DNA from: Stutzerimonas stutzeri
GTDB lineage: Bacteria; Pseudomonadota; Gammaproteobacteria; Pseudomonadales; Pseudomonadaceae
Length of the DNA: 64,000 nt
Reading direction: 5' to 3'
Assembly: GCA_002387205.1 (NCBI GenBank)
Contig: DGLA01000002.1
Coordinates: 248,001 to 312,000 of the forward strand
Shown here in pieces: positions 43,895-51,108 of the stretch; the stretch's first letter is position 1; each line of letters begins with the position of its first letter. Below the pieces are notes generated by a model. That model was not told the DNA's origin. It did not search any database and saw only the letters and a program-made list of their open reading frames with translations. Made by a program: the position numbers and the translations under genes.

Positions 43895-43942
43895 CGGCTT
43901 AAAGCTCCTCGACCTGAATGGGTCTTGGGGCTTCTTTTTGCA
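43895..43942 (+). terminator. T7 T-phi-like terminator after the capsid-like gene
   Basis: An imperfect stem (AAGCTCCTCGACC with GGGTCTTGGGGCTT) ends in CTTCTTTTTG. The right half GGGTCTTGGGGCTTCTTTTT closely parallels the T7 T-phi sequence GGGTCTTGAGGGGTTTTTTG, which also stands just after the capsid gene. Confidence 0.65.
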
Positions 43943-43971
43943 ATACCTGACTGAATCAGTAGGAGACTCAC

Positions 43972-44166
43972 ATGGGCAAGCTACAGGCTGCTTATTGGCT
44001 GCTGGTGGTTGCGCCTTGGGTCGTCTCGCTGGTCGGGGCGATGGCCTTGAGAATCTGGGGGAAAAATCTGAGACCCCATCTCAATATAGAAGACCATCCA
44101 AATTCCCCCGTGCCGCCCTCGGACTCGCTGGGGATGCAAGGGCAAGCAGAGGGCACTCGATGTTAG
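43972..44166 (+). CDS. small single-helix membrane protein
   Basis: Protein of 64 residues starting after AGGAG. One transmembrane helix (AAYWLLVVAPWVVSLVGAMAL, about residues 6-26) is followed by a polar, proline-rich tail. Size and layout would fit a phage holin, pinholin or superinfection protein, but no family is recognised. It is the last gene of the element. The first right-hand TGTTAGAAA copy overlaps its stop codon. Confidence 0.6.
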   Translation: MGKLQAAYWLLVVAPWVVSLVGAMALRIWGKNLRPHLNIEDHPNSPVPPSDSLGMQGQAEGTRC

Positions 44167-44191
44167 AAAGGTGTTCGAGAGTTGTTAGAAA
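44161..44191 (+). repeat. candidate integrase arm-type sites, right pair
   Basis: TGTTAGAAA at 44161-44169 and again at 44183-44191, 22 bp apart, in the same orientation as the left pair at 37735-37754. They lie about 150 bp inside the right attachment core. Confidence 0.6.
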
Positions 44192-44221
44192 AGCTGCTAC
44201 GCTCAGCCTTCCAAACGTGCC

Positions 44222-45826
44222 TCAAAGGGGTGGCGTAAGGATCGTATCGACTGCTTCTGGTAGTTGATTGGGGTAGTCCAGATTGTAGTGGAGGCCCCGT
44301 GATTCCTGACGTTGCATCGCTGAGCGGATCATCAGGTCTGCCACCAGCGCCAGGTTCCTCAGCTCAATCAGGTCTCTTGTGACTCGATAGTTGCTATAGA
44401 ACTCGTCTATTTCGCGAAGTAGCAGGCGAATCCGGTGTTGCGCCCGCATTAGCCGCTTGTTGGTTCGCACCACGCCTACGTAGTCCCACATGAAGCGGCG
44501 AAGCTCATCCCAGTTGTGCGCAATGATCACGTCTTCGTCGGAATCGGTGACCTGGCTGGTATCCCAGGCTGGGAGGTCGGGCAGGGCTGCCGTCTCCGGT
44601 AGCTTGTCAACGATGTCCTGAGCCGCGGATTGAGCGTAGACAAAGCATTCCAGGAGGGAATTGCTGGCCATGCGGTTGGCACCGTGCAGACCGGTGAAGC
44701 TGGTTTCACCGATGGCATAAAGACCGGGGATGTCAGTCTGTCCCGCCTGGTCCACGACTACACCACCGCAGGTGTAGTGGGCGGCCGGTACTACCGGGAT
44801 CGGTTCTCGTGTCATATCGATACCGAACTCCAGGCATCGCTGGTAGACCGTCGGGAAGTGACCTTTTATGAAGTCCGCAGGCTTGTGGCTGATGTCCAGA
44901 TACACGCAGTCGACCCCGAGCCGCTTCATTTCATGGTCGATCGCGCGCGCGACGATGTCGCGAGGTGCCAGCTCTGCGCGCTCGTCGAATCGAGGCATGA
45001 ACCGTTCGCCGTTGGGAAGCCTCAGCAGAGCGCCTTCGCCACGCAGCGCCTCCGTGATCAGGAAGCTTTTGGCGTTGGGGTGATACAGGCAGGTCGGATG
45101 GAACTGGTTGAACTCTAGGTTGCCGACTCGGCAGCCGGCCCGCCAGGCAATAGCGATGCCGTCACCGCAAGCCCCGTCCGGGTTGCTGGTGTAGAGGTAG
45201 ACCTTAGCGGCGCCACCAGTCGCCAGCACGACGAATTTCGCCTGAAAAGTGTCCACTTCGCCAGTTGCCCGGTCCAGCACGTAGGCTCCGAGGCAGCGTT
45301 TGCCCGGCAGGCCCAGCTTGTGTTCGGTAATCAGATCGACGGCGACGCGCTGCTGCAGCAGGTCGATATTGCTTTTGTCTCGGGTGCGCGCCAGTAGGGT
45401 ATTGAATATCGCGGCTCCGGTGGCGTCGGCCGCATGTATGATACGGCGGTGGCTGTGCCCGCCTTCACGTGTGAGATGGTATTCGAAGCTTCCGTGTTCT
45501 CGATCAGCTTCGTCACGTGTGAAGGGTACGCCCTGATCGATAAGCCATTGGATAGCATCGCGGCTTCGCTCGACTGTAAAGCGTACGGCCTCTTCCTTGC
45601 ACAGCCCGCCTCCAGCAGCAAGCGTGTCGGCTACATGCGACTCTACGGTATCTGTAGTGTCCAGAACTGCTGCAACACCGCCTTGGGCCCAATACGTCGA
45701 TCCGCTCGCCAGGTCACCTTTGCTCAGCACGGCGACGCGGAGCTCCGCCGGTAGGTTGAGCGCCAGCGTCAAGCCGGCGGCGCCGCTACCTATGACTAAT
45801 ACGTCGTATTGATGATGTTGGCTCAT
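44222..45826 (-). CDS. nadB: L-aspartate oxidase, hybrid with element-borne 3' end
   Basis: FAD enzyme of 534 residues that oxidises aspartate to iminoaspartate in NAD synthesis. The FAD fingerprint is VLVIGSGAAGLTLAL at the N-terminus. Active-site regions are GSTYWAQGGVAAVL, HSHRRIIHAADATG, and HYTCGGVVVDQAGQTDIPGLYAIGE near residue 350. The helical C-terminal domain is complete. The last 40 or so codons (44222-44339) come from the integrated element. They differ from the original end at 37473-37599 at several residues (MIRSAMQRQ versus MICSAMQRK; ends TPPL versus VPPTYDD). The frame is kept, so the enzyme should work. Confidence 0.95.
   Translation of the reverse strand: MSQHHQYDVLVIGSGAAGLTLALNLPAELRVAVLSKGDLASGSTYWAQGGVAAVLDTTDTVESHVADTLAAGGGLCKEEAVRFTVERSRDAIQWLIDQGVPFTRDEADREHGSFEYHLTREGGHSHRRIIHAADATGAAIFNTLLARTRDKSNIDLLQQRVAVDLITEHKLGLPGKRCLGAYVLDRATGEVDTFQAKFVVLATGGAAKVYLYTSNPDGACGDGIAIAWRAGCRVGNLEFNQFHPTCLYHPNAKSFLITEALRGEGALLRLPNGERFMPRFDERAELAPRDIVARAIDHEMKRLGVDCVYLDISHKPADFIKGHFPTVYQRCLEFGIDMTREPIPVVPAAHYTCGGVVVDQAGQTDIPGLYAIGETSFTGLHGANRMASNSLLECFVYAQSAAQDIVDKLPETAALPDLPAWDTSQVTDSDEDVIIAHNWDELRRFMWDYVGVVRTNKRLMRAQHRIRLLLREIDEFYSNYRVTRDLIELRNLALVADLMIRSAMQRQESRGLHYNLDYPNQLPEAVDTILTPPL
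44340..44376. repeat. attachment core, right copy (attR)
   Basis: Identical over 37 bp to 37600-37636. It lies within the functional nadB reading frame. Sequence to the right is host nadB and sequence to the left, 44222-44339, is the element-supplied gene end. Confidence 0.9.
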
Positions 45827-45914
45827 TTCGGATCTCGCGTTGGAGGCGGCGCTAGTATATCGGGGGCGCAGCCCGGCAAAATAGCGTCCTCTTTGTTATA
45901 TGGCTGATGCCTTG

Positions 45915-45941
45915 GAACTTTTCTTGCAGGTCTCTCTCTAT
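45915..45941 (+). promoter_or_regulatory. AlgU/sigma-E-type promoter, distal
   Basis: GAACTT at 45915-45920, a 16-bp spacer, and TCTAT at 45937-45941, close to the extracytoplasmic sigma consensus GAACTT-N16/17-TCNRA. Autoregulation of algU is known in P. aeruginosa. Confidence 0.55.
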
Positions 45942-46094
45942 AGACAGTTGTGGATGCAGGCCGGCTGGCCATCAAGGCGTGGGCGGCCCGGATCTTCGGT
46001 GGTTGCCAGGAAAGCGCTGGCGGAAAAGATGGTTTTGCCGCGCTGCCTGCCAATACCAATCGGTGTGTTGCGGGAAAGCTTGCTAGGAGGGAGA

Positions 46095-46121
46095 GAACTT
46101 TTGTGTAAAGCCCGGGTCTAT
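46095..46121 (+). promoter_or_regulatory. AlgU/sigma-E-type promoter, proximal
   Basis: GAACTT at 46095-46100, 16-bp spacer, TCTAT at 46117-46121. It has the same -35, spacing and -10 as the distal candidate, 180 bp away, which strengthens both. Confidence 0.65.
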
Positions 46122-46180
46122 TCTGGCAGGTCAGCTCGTAGGCGAGAGCGACACGCCTTCCAGGTCATGGAGGAGTGTTT

Positions 46181-46762
46181 ATGCTAACCCAGGAGCAGGA
46201 CCAGCAACTGGTCGAACGAGTGCAGCGGGGGGATAAACGGGCTTTTGATCTACTTGTGTTGAAGTATCAGCACAAGATTCTTGGTTTGATCGTCCGCTTC
46301 GTACACGATTCGCACGAAGCGCAGGATGTGGCGCAAGAAGCCTTTATCAAAGCCTACCGAGCGCTGGCTAATTTCCGTGGAGACAGTGCGTTTTATACGT
46401 GGCTGTACCGCATCGCCATCAATACGGCGAAGAATCACCTGGTGGCCCGAGGGAGACGGCCTCCGGATAGCGATGTTAGTTCTGAAGATGCCGAATTCTA
46501 TGAAGGCGATCATGCCCTCAAAGACATCGAATCGCCGGAGCGGTCGCTGCTCAGGGATGAAATTGAAGACACGGTCCATCGAACCATTCAGCAGCTTCCA
46601 GAAGATTTACGTACGGCTCTAACACTGCGTGAATTTGATGGTCTTAGTTATGAAGACATTGCGAACGTCATGCAGTGTCCTGTGGGTACGGTACGCTCTC
46701 GGATCTTCCGAGCGCGAGAAGCCATTGATAAAGCCTTGCAACCCTTGTTGCATGAATCCTGA
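46181..46762 (+). CDS. algU: extracytoplasmic sigma factor AlgU (RpoE)
   Basis: ECF sigma factor of 193 residues that directs the envelope-stress and alginate response. Region 2 (FDLLVLKYQHKILGLIVRFV, DVAQEAFIKAYRALANFRGD) binds -10 DNA and region 4 (LTLREFDGLSYEDIANVMQC, PVGTVRSRIFRAREAIDKAL) binds -35 DNA. The sequence is nearly identical to P. aeruginosa AlgU. ATG at 46181 follows GGAGGAG; GTG at 46175 would overlap the ribosome site region and is less likely. First gene of algU-mucABCD. Confidence 0.97.
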   Translation: MLTQEQDQQLVERVQRGDKRAFDLLVLKYQHKILGLIVRFVHDSHEAQDVAQEAFIKAYRALANFRGDSAFYTWLYRIAINTAKNHLVARGRRPPDSDVSSEDAEFYEGDHALKDIESPERSLLRDEIEDTVHRTIQQLPEDLRTALTLREFDGLSYEDIANVMQCPVGTVRSRIFRAREAIDKALQPLLHES

Positions 46763-46793
46763 GACAGCGGCGATAGCCAAGAGAGGAACCGCC

Positions 46794-47393
46794 ATGAGTC
46801 GTGAAGCCCTGCATGAATCGCTGTCCGCGGTGATGGATAACGAAGCGGACGAGTTGGAATTACGTCGTGTGCTCGCCGCAGACGGCGAAACAGAAATGCG
46901 ATCGACTTGGTCGCGTTACCAGATAGCTCGTGCTGCCATGCACAAGGAGTTGATCGAGCCTCGGCTGGATATCGCTTCGGCTGTTTCTGCAGCCTTGGCT
47001 GACGAGCCTGCAATCACCGCAGCCAAGCCACAGCGTGCCGGTTGGCGCAATCTGGGCCGCCTGGCGGTTGCAGCATCGGTCACCGTGGCTGTATTGGCCG
47101 GTGTTCGCTTATACAATCAGACCGAAGTGGCTGGTCCACAGGTTGCGCAGCAGGCTGCACAACCGGCTATCGCTGTGCCTCAGGCCAACCAAGGGCCGGC
47201 GGTGTTGGCTGGTTACAGCGAAGGTGCTGGTACCCTGGAAGCTCAGCCTGCTGCGTCACAGGCCCCGGCTGAGGAGTGGCATGAACAGCGCCTTCCGGCG
47301 TATGTTCGTCAGCATGCTCAGCAGGCTGCGTTTGGCAGTGGATCTGAAAGCGCGCTGCCCTATGCTCGCGCAGCCAGCATGGAAGATCGTTAA
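46794..47393 (+). CDS. mucA: anti-sigma factor MucA
   Basis: Inner-membrane anti-sigma factor of 199 residues. The N-terminal cytoplasmic RseA-like domain (REALHESLSAVMDNEADELE) binds AlgU. A single transmembrane helix lies near residues 84-104 (LGRLAVAASVTVAVLAGVRL). The periplasmic domain is rich in Ala and Gln and ends in PYARAASMEDR, where regulated proteolysis by AlgW begins in P. aeruginosa. The frame looks complete with no mucoid-type frameshift. The gene follows algU by 31 bp, and GAGAGGAAC serves as ribosome site. Confidence 0.95.
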   Translation: MSREALHESLSAVMDNEADELELRRVLAADGETEMRSTWSRYQIARAAMHKELIEPRLDIASAVSAALADEPAITAAKPQRAGWRNLGRLAVAASVTVAVLAGVRLYNQTEVAGPQVAQQAAQPAIAVPQANQGPAVLAGYSEGAGTLEAQPAASQAPAEEWHEQRLPAYVRQHAQQAAFGSGSESALPYARAASMEDR

Positions 47394-47401
47394 GGAAAAA
47401 C

Positions 47402-48346
47402 ATGCGTGTAATACCGCTATGTGTGGTACTCGGAGGCTGGCTATCGATGCCGGCCTTTGCTGTTGATGCTCAAAGCTGGATGGAACGTCTTACCGAAGCC
47501 GAGAAGCAGCAGAGTTATGTAGGCAACTTTGTATATGAGCGTAATGGCAGTTTTTCCAGCCATGCGGTCTGGCAGCTCGTTCAGGACGGCAGGCTTCGTG
47601 AACGTCTGCTGCAGTTGGATGGTCCGGCAGCTGAGGTTGTCCTTGAAGAGGGGCGTGCGCTTTGTGCCAGTGATGAACTGGCGTCCCAGGTACGTGATGC
47701 TCAGCCTTGGGGTCATGAACCGCTGGATCCAGCATCGTTAGCGCAATGGTATGACTTCAAGGTCATTGGCGAATCGCGTGTCGCTGGCCGACCGACCATG
47801 GCGCTGTCCGTCCAGCCAAAGGATCAGCACCGTTATGGTTTCGAGTTGCATCTTGACCAGGAAACAGCTGTACCGCTTAAGTCTTTGATGCTCAGCGAAA
47901 ACGGGCAATTGCTTGAGCGTTTTCAGTTCACCCATTACTCTCCCGAGTCGATACAGCCAGCCGATGTCGAGGGCAGCGAAAGCTGCGAGCCCGTTTCGGT
48001 AGCCGAAAAGCGTGACGCCCAGAATTCTGAATGGCGTTCGGATTGGCTTCCGGATGGTTTCCGCCTACTCGACTCTGACGTTCGGCCTAGCCCGGCTTCG
48101 GACGAATCGGTCGCTTGGCTTTCCTACGGGGACGGACTTGCGCGTTTCTCGGTATTTCTGGAGCCACTGCGAGGTGCCGTTGTCGAAGACGCCCGAAGCC
48201 AGATGGGGCCAACTGTGGCGGTGTCCAAGCGGATTACCACTACTGAGGGCGATGTCATGGTCACGGTAGTGGGTGAGATCCCTCTCGGAACCGCCGAGCG
48301 GATCGCCCTTTCCATGCGCTCTGGTAGCGGTCAGGCTTCGCAATGA
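47402..48346 (+). CDS. mucB: sigma-factor regulatory protein MucB (RseB-like)
   Basis: Periplasmic protein of 314 residues that binds MucA and shields it from protease. A signal peptide (MRVIPLCVVLGGWLSMPAFA) precedes a LolA-like N-terminal domain (AEKQQSYVGNFVYERNG) and a C-terminal domain (WRSDWLPDGFRLL, then VAWLSYGDGLARFSVFLEP) typical of RseB. Starts 9 bp after mucA and overlaps mucC by 4 bp. Confidence 0.94.
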   Translation: MRVIPLCVVLGGWLSMPAFAVDAQSWMERLTEAEKQQSYVGNFVYERNGSFSSHAVWQLVQDGRLRERLLQLDGPAAEVVLEEGRALCASDELASQVRDAQPWGHEPLDPASLAQWYDFKVIGESRVAGRPTMALSVQPKDQHRYGFELHLDQETAVPLKSLMLSENGQLLERFQFTHYSPESIQPADVEGSESCEPVSVAEKRDAQNSEWRSDWLPDGFRLLDSDVRPSPASDESVAWLSYGDGLARFSVFLEPLRGAVVEDARSQMGPTVAVSKRITTTEGDVMVTVVGEIPLGTAERIALSMRSGSGQASQ

Positions 48347-48822
48347 TCGAAGAACCAGGGCGTGTAGTCGCCTTGGAACCGGGGGCTGCTTGGGTTGAAA
48401 CATACCGCAAGACCACCTGCTCCGGCTGTTCCGCCAGAAATGGTTGCGGGCAGGGCTTGATGGACAGGCTGGGCGTGCCACCAAGAGTAGGCGCAGTCCG
48501 CGTCATGTCGTCTGTGCAGCTGGCTGTAGGGGATTCTGTTGTCATCGGCATCCAGGAAGATGTATTGCTGCGCGGCGCTTTCCTTGTTTACCTTTTTCCC
48601 CTCGTTGCCTTGTTTATTTCGGCTTTGTTTGCCTCCGAGCTGTCGGCGGAAGAACCCTATGTGATTTTGGCCGGCCTCACAGGCTTTCTGAGCTCATGGG
48701 TCCTCGTGCGCCATCTCAGCCGGCAGAAAGCAAACGACATCGCATTGCAACCAGTCGTACTGCGGGTATTCCCGACCAATACTTCAGCTTCACTCGGCCT
48801 GTTGAAGGGAGAAGGATCTTGA
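48343..48822 (+). CDS. mucC: sigma-E regulator MucC (RseC family)
   Basis: Inner-membrane protein of 159 residues. The N-terminal cytoplasmic part has the cysteine cluster TTCSGCSARNGCGQG, which may hold a metal or iron-sulfur centre in the family. Two transmembrane helices follow (GAFLVYLFPLVALFISALFA and YVILAGLTGFLSSWVLV). Overlaps mucB by 4 bp and ends 8 bp before the mucD start. Confidence 0.92.
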   Translation: MIEEPGRVVALEPGAAWVETYRKTTCSGCSARNGCGQGLMDRLGVPPRVGAVRVMSSVQLAVGDSVVIGIQEDVLLRGAFLVYLFPLVALFISALFASELSAEEPYVILAGLTGFLSSWVLVRHLSRQKANDIALQPVVLRVFPTNTSASLGLLKGEGS

Positions 48823-48830
48823 GGGCAGGA

Positions 48831-50228
48831 ATGAATCGCTGGCTGGCATTGGCCATGTCATTGCTCCTGCTTGGGCGGGTGGCAACAGTGCAGGCGCAGT
48901 TACCAGATTTCAGCCCTCTGGTAGAACGTGCTTCTTCTGCAGTCGTCAATATCAGCGTCAAGCAGAAGGTGACCGCGCACGGCGGTGCTTCAGGCATGCC
49001 AGATCTTCAAGAGTTGCCGCCAATACTCAGGGAATTCTTCGAGCATGGCATGCCGGACATGCCCGGCGCGCCCGGCCAGGGCCGGCAGAGGGAGGCACAG
49101 TCTCTGGGCTCGGGCTTCATCATCTCTGCAGATGGCTATGTATTGACCAATAATCATGTGGTTGCCGGGGCCGACGAGATCATGGTGCGGCTACCTGATC
49201 GCAGCGAGCTGGTGGCCCGTTTGGTCGGGGCGGACCCACGCACTGACGTGGCGCTGCTCAAAGTTGAAGCCGACGGGCTGCCTATCGTGAAGCTCGGCAA
49301 ATCAAGTGAGCTCAAGGTGGGGGAGTGGGTGCTGGCAATCGGCTCACCATTCGGCTTCGATCATACCGTTACCGCCGGCATCGTCAGTGCGACAGGGCGC
49401 AGTCTCCCGGACGAGAGCTATGTGCCGTTCATACAGACGGACGTTGCGATAAACCCCGGTAACTCAGGTGGACCCTTGTTCAACCTCGATGGCGAGGTGA
49501 TAGGCATCAATTCCCAGATATTCACTCGTTCGGGCGGATTCATGGGCTTGTCGTTTGCGATTCCCATCGATATGGCGATGGATGTATCGGATCAGCTGCG
49601 CCTCGATGGCAAGGTCAGCCGCGGTTGGCTGGGTGTGGTCATTCAGGAAGTCAGCCGTGACCTGGCCGAATCGTTCGGGCTCGAGCGGCCTGCAGGCGCC
49701 CTGGTTGCACAGATCATGGACGGCGGCCCGGCCGCTAAAGCCGGAGTGCGGGTAGGGGATGTCATCCTTAGTATCAACGGAGCGGAGGTAGACATGTCTG
49801 CCGACCTGCCACATCTCATCGGAGCGGCAAAGCCTGACAGCCAGGCGCGGCTGGGTATCGTGAGGGATGGCGAGCGTCAGGAACTGACGGTTACCCTCGG
49901 GACTATGCCCGAAGAGGGGGACGAGGTTACAACTCCCGTTGAAAAGCACAACAACCGTCTTGGCGTAAGAGTCACTGAATTGAGCCCAGAGCTGAAACGC
50001 GATCTCGACCTCACTGGCGGTGTAGTGATTACCGAGGTCTTGAGTGGGCCCGCGGCGATGATAGGTTTGCGCCCGGGCGATGTAATCACCCACCTGAACA
50101 ATCAAGCCATTGATTCGCCTGCTGGCTTTGATCAGATTGCTGCGGAGCTACCAAAGAACCGCTCCGTCTCCATGCGTGTCTTGCGGCAGGGCAGGGCGAG
50201 CTTTATCACCTTCAAGCTCGCTGAATAG
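48831..50228 (+). CDS. mucD: periplasmic serine protease/chaperone MucD (DegP family)
   Basis: HtrA-type protease of about 465 residues. A signal peptide (NRWLALAMSLLLLGRVATVQ) leads to a trypsin-like domain with His in LTNNHVVAGADEI, Asp in DPRTDVALLKV and Ser in NPGNSGGPLFNLDG. Two PDZ domains follow (about residues 265-355 and 370-460). ATG at 48831 gives the signal peptide with GGGCAGGA upstream; earlier in-frame codons lie in mucC. It degrades misfolded envelope proteins and dampens AlgU signalling. lepA, its usual downstream neighbour, is not here. Confidence 0.96.
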   Translation: MNRWLALAMSLLLLGRVATVQAQLPDFSPLVERASSAVVNISVKQKVTAHGGASGMPDLQELPPILREFFEHGMPDMPGAPGQGRQREAQSLGSGFIISADGYVLTNNHVVAGADEIMVRLPDRSELVARLVGADPRTDVALLKVEADGLPIVKLGKSSELKVGEWVLAIGSPFGFDHTVTAGIVSATGRSLPDESYVPFIQTDVAINPGNSGGPLFNLDGEVIGINSQIFTRSGGFMGLSFAIPIDMAMDVSDQLRLDGKVSRGWLGVVIQEVSRDLAESFGLERPAGALVAQIMDGGPAAKAGVRVGDVILSINGAEVDMSADLPHLIGAAKPDSQARLGIVRDGERQELTVTLGTMPEEGDEVTTPVEKHNNRLGVRVTELSPELKRDLDLTGGVVITEVLSGPAAMIGLRPGDVITHLNNQAIDSPAGFDQIAAELPKNRSVSMRVLRQGRASFITFKLAE

Positions 50229-50685
50229 TCGGTAGTGCTGCCAATTACGCCAAGTCAGTCATTCGTGCGGACGGAACAGCCTCAACGCGAACATCGCGGC
50301 AGGCTCGGGCGGATGCGCTTGGCAACTTCGGTTGGCTTAACGCTTGGCCTGGGTCGTCTGATTGAAGCCGAACGCTACGGCATCGCCCTGAGCCGTTAGC
50401 TACCGCCAAACTGTTCGCCGGTTCATCTCTTCCAGCAAGAGCGAGCACAAGGTCGAGCCGTACATGGCATGACTCATTACGGGCAGGCCTGTGCTCGCCA
50501 CGTATTGAAATTCGCTCGTCAGCGTTGTCGTCACGCGCTTGTCACCTGCTGACCGCATTGTGGTGCGCTGTCTCTCCCAGCGAAGAGCGTCGGTGGAAAG
50601 CGACCTTTGGTCGTCTGGCTGAGCGGCAGGCTGATTTGTCATCTATGGTGATTTTCTCAGCTACCTAATATCAAGGACTTGCGCA
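50229..50685. other. gap after mucD
   Basis: 457 bp with no convincing gene. A weak 80-codon frame on the minus strand (50400-50642) has no ribosome site and no recognisable domain. The reading frame of mucD also stays open for another 57 codons past its stop, which I take as chance. The gap lies where lepA is expected in Pseudomonas. Confidence 0.6.
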
Positions 50686-50925
50686 ATGAAGCTTGAAGTT
50701 GCTCGAGGAATATTCTTAATCGGTGCACTTGGCATCGCTTCCTTATGCGCTGCTGCCTGGAGTGAGCCTGACGCCCAGCTCGTTGCGCGTAGCGACGTAA
50801 GCGACGTCAGTGATCATTGCCCCGTACCTCGAGTCGCGCGAGTCGCGACTTCAGATATGCGGCCTGACCATGACCTGCTGTTGTTGATGTACGGCCTGTC
50901 GCAAAGCCTGGTGGGGCGTAGCTGA
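50686..50925 (+). CDS. small secreted protein, hypothetical
   Basis: 79 codons with AAGGA about 10 bp before the ATG. A signal peptide is plausible (KLEVARGIFLIGALGIASLC with a following AAAWS cleavage area). The mature part has about 50 residues with repeated DVSD and RVAR units and two cysteines in total. No family is recognised. It stands alone between two long non-coding spacers. It could be a real small envelope protein or a fortuitous frame. Confidence 0.45.
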   Translation: MKLEVARGIFLIGALGIASLCAAAWSEPDAQLVARSDVSDVSDHCPVPRVARVATSDMRPDHDLLLLMYGLSQSLVGRS

Positions 50926-51108
50926 AAGGTTGAGCTCCAGCCTGTCTTGTGGCCTCTCTACCCCTGGCATGCCGCCCCCGCGACCATCTGGCTTCCTCGA
51001 ACTGGCTTGTATCGATCCATGGTCGTTACAAGCCAGACTGTCCGACCCTATATGAGTGACCCAAGCCCCGCCGTAATGGCCGAGTAAAGATCCAGTTAGA
51101 GCGGCCGG

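Larger units (their letters stand above)
37637..44376. mobile_element. integrated 6.7-kb element, probable satellite of a T7-like phage
   Basis: The element is bounded by perfect 37-bp repeats. It encodes an integrase at one edge and carries a substitute 3' end for the nadB gene it enters. All its genes lie on the plus strand: integrase, broken Bro-N gene, HNH-AP2 endonuclease, two unknown proteins, a capsid-like protein and a small membrane protein. It has T7-type promoter-like and terminator-like sequences and many hairpins. Genes for terminase, portal, tail, DNA polymerase, RNA polymerase and lysis enzymes are missing. It is too short for an autonomous tailed phage. A degraded prophage is the main alternative, but the clean borders and intact genes favour a satellite. 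Confidence 0.8.
45827..46180. other. intergenic region between nadB and algU
   Basis: No gene is supported in 354 bp; open frames here lack ribosome sites. It contains two AlgU-type promoter candidates reading toward algU (45915 and 46095) and must also hold the nadB promoter in the opposite direction. Confidence 0.75.

Noticed and set aside
43887..44267. A 126-codon plus-strand frame across the right end of the element
   Set aside because: It overlaps the better supported 64-residue membrane protein gene in another frame, begins inside the terminator hairpin and runs into the nadB end.
37637..44376. Complete T7-like prophage
   Set aside because: At 6.7 kb, with no polymerase, portal, terminase, tail or lysozyme genes, it cannot be an autonomous phage.
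45823..46059. A minus-strand frame upstream of nadB
   Set aside because: It overlaps the nadB start and promoter region, lacks a ribosome site and has a proline-rich random composition.
50229..50402. In-frame open continuation of 57 codons after the mucD stop
   Set aside because: Homologous MucD proteins end at FKLAE as here, so the stop is genuine; the continuation has no recognised similarity.
50400..50642. 80-codon minus-strand frame after mucD
   Set aside because: No ribosome site, no domain and no context; kept only as a note in the gap description.
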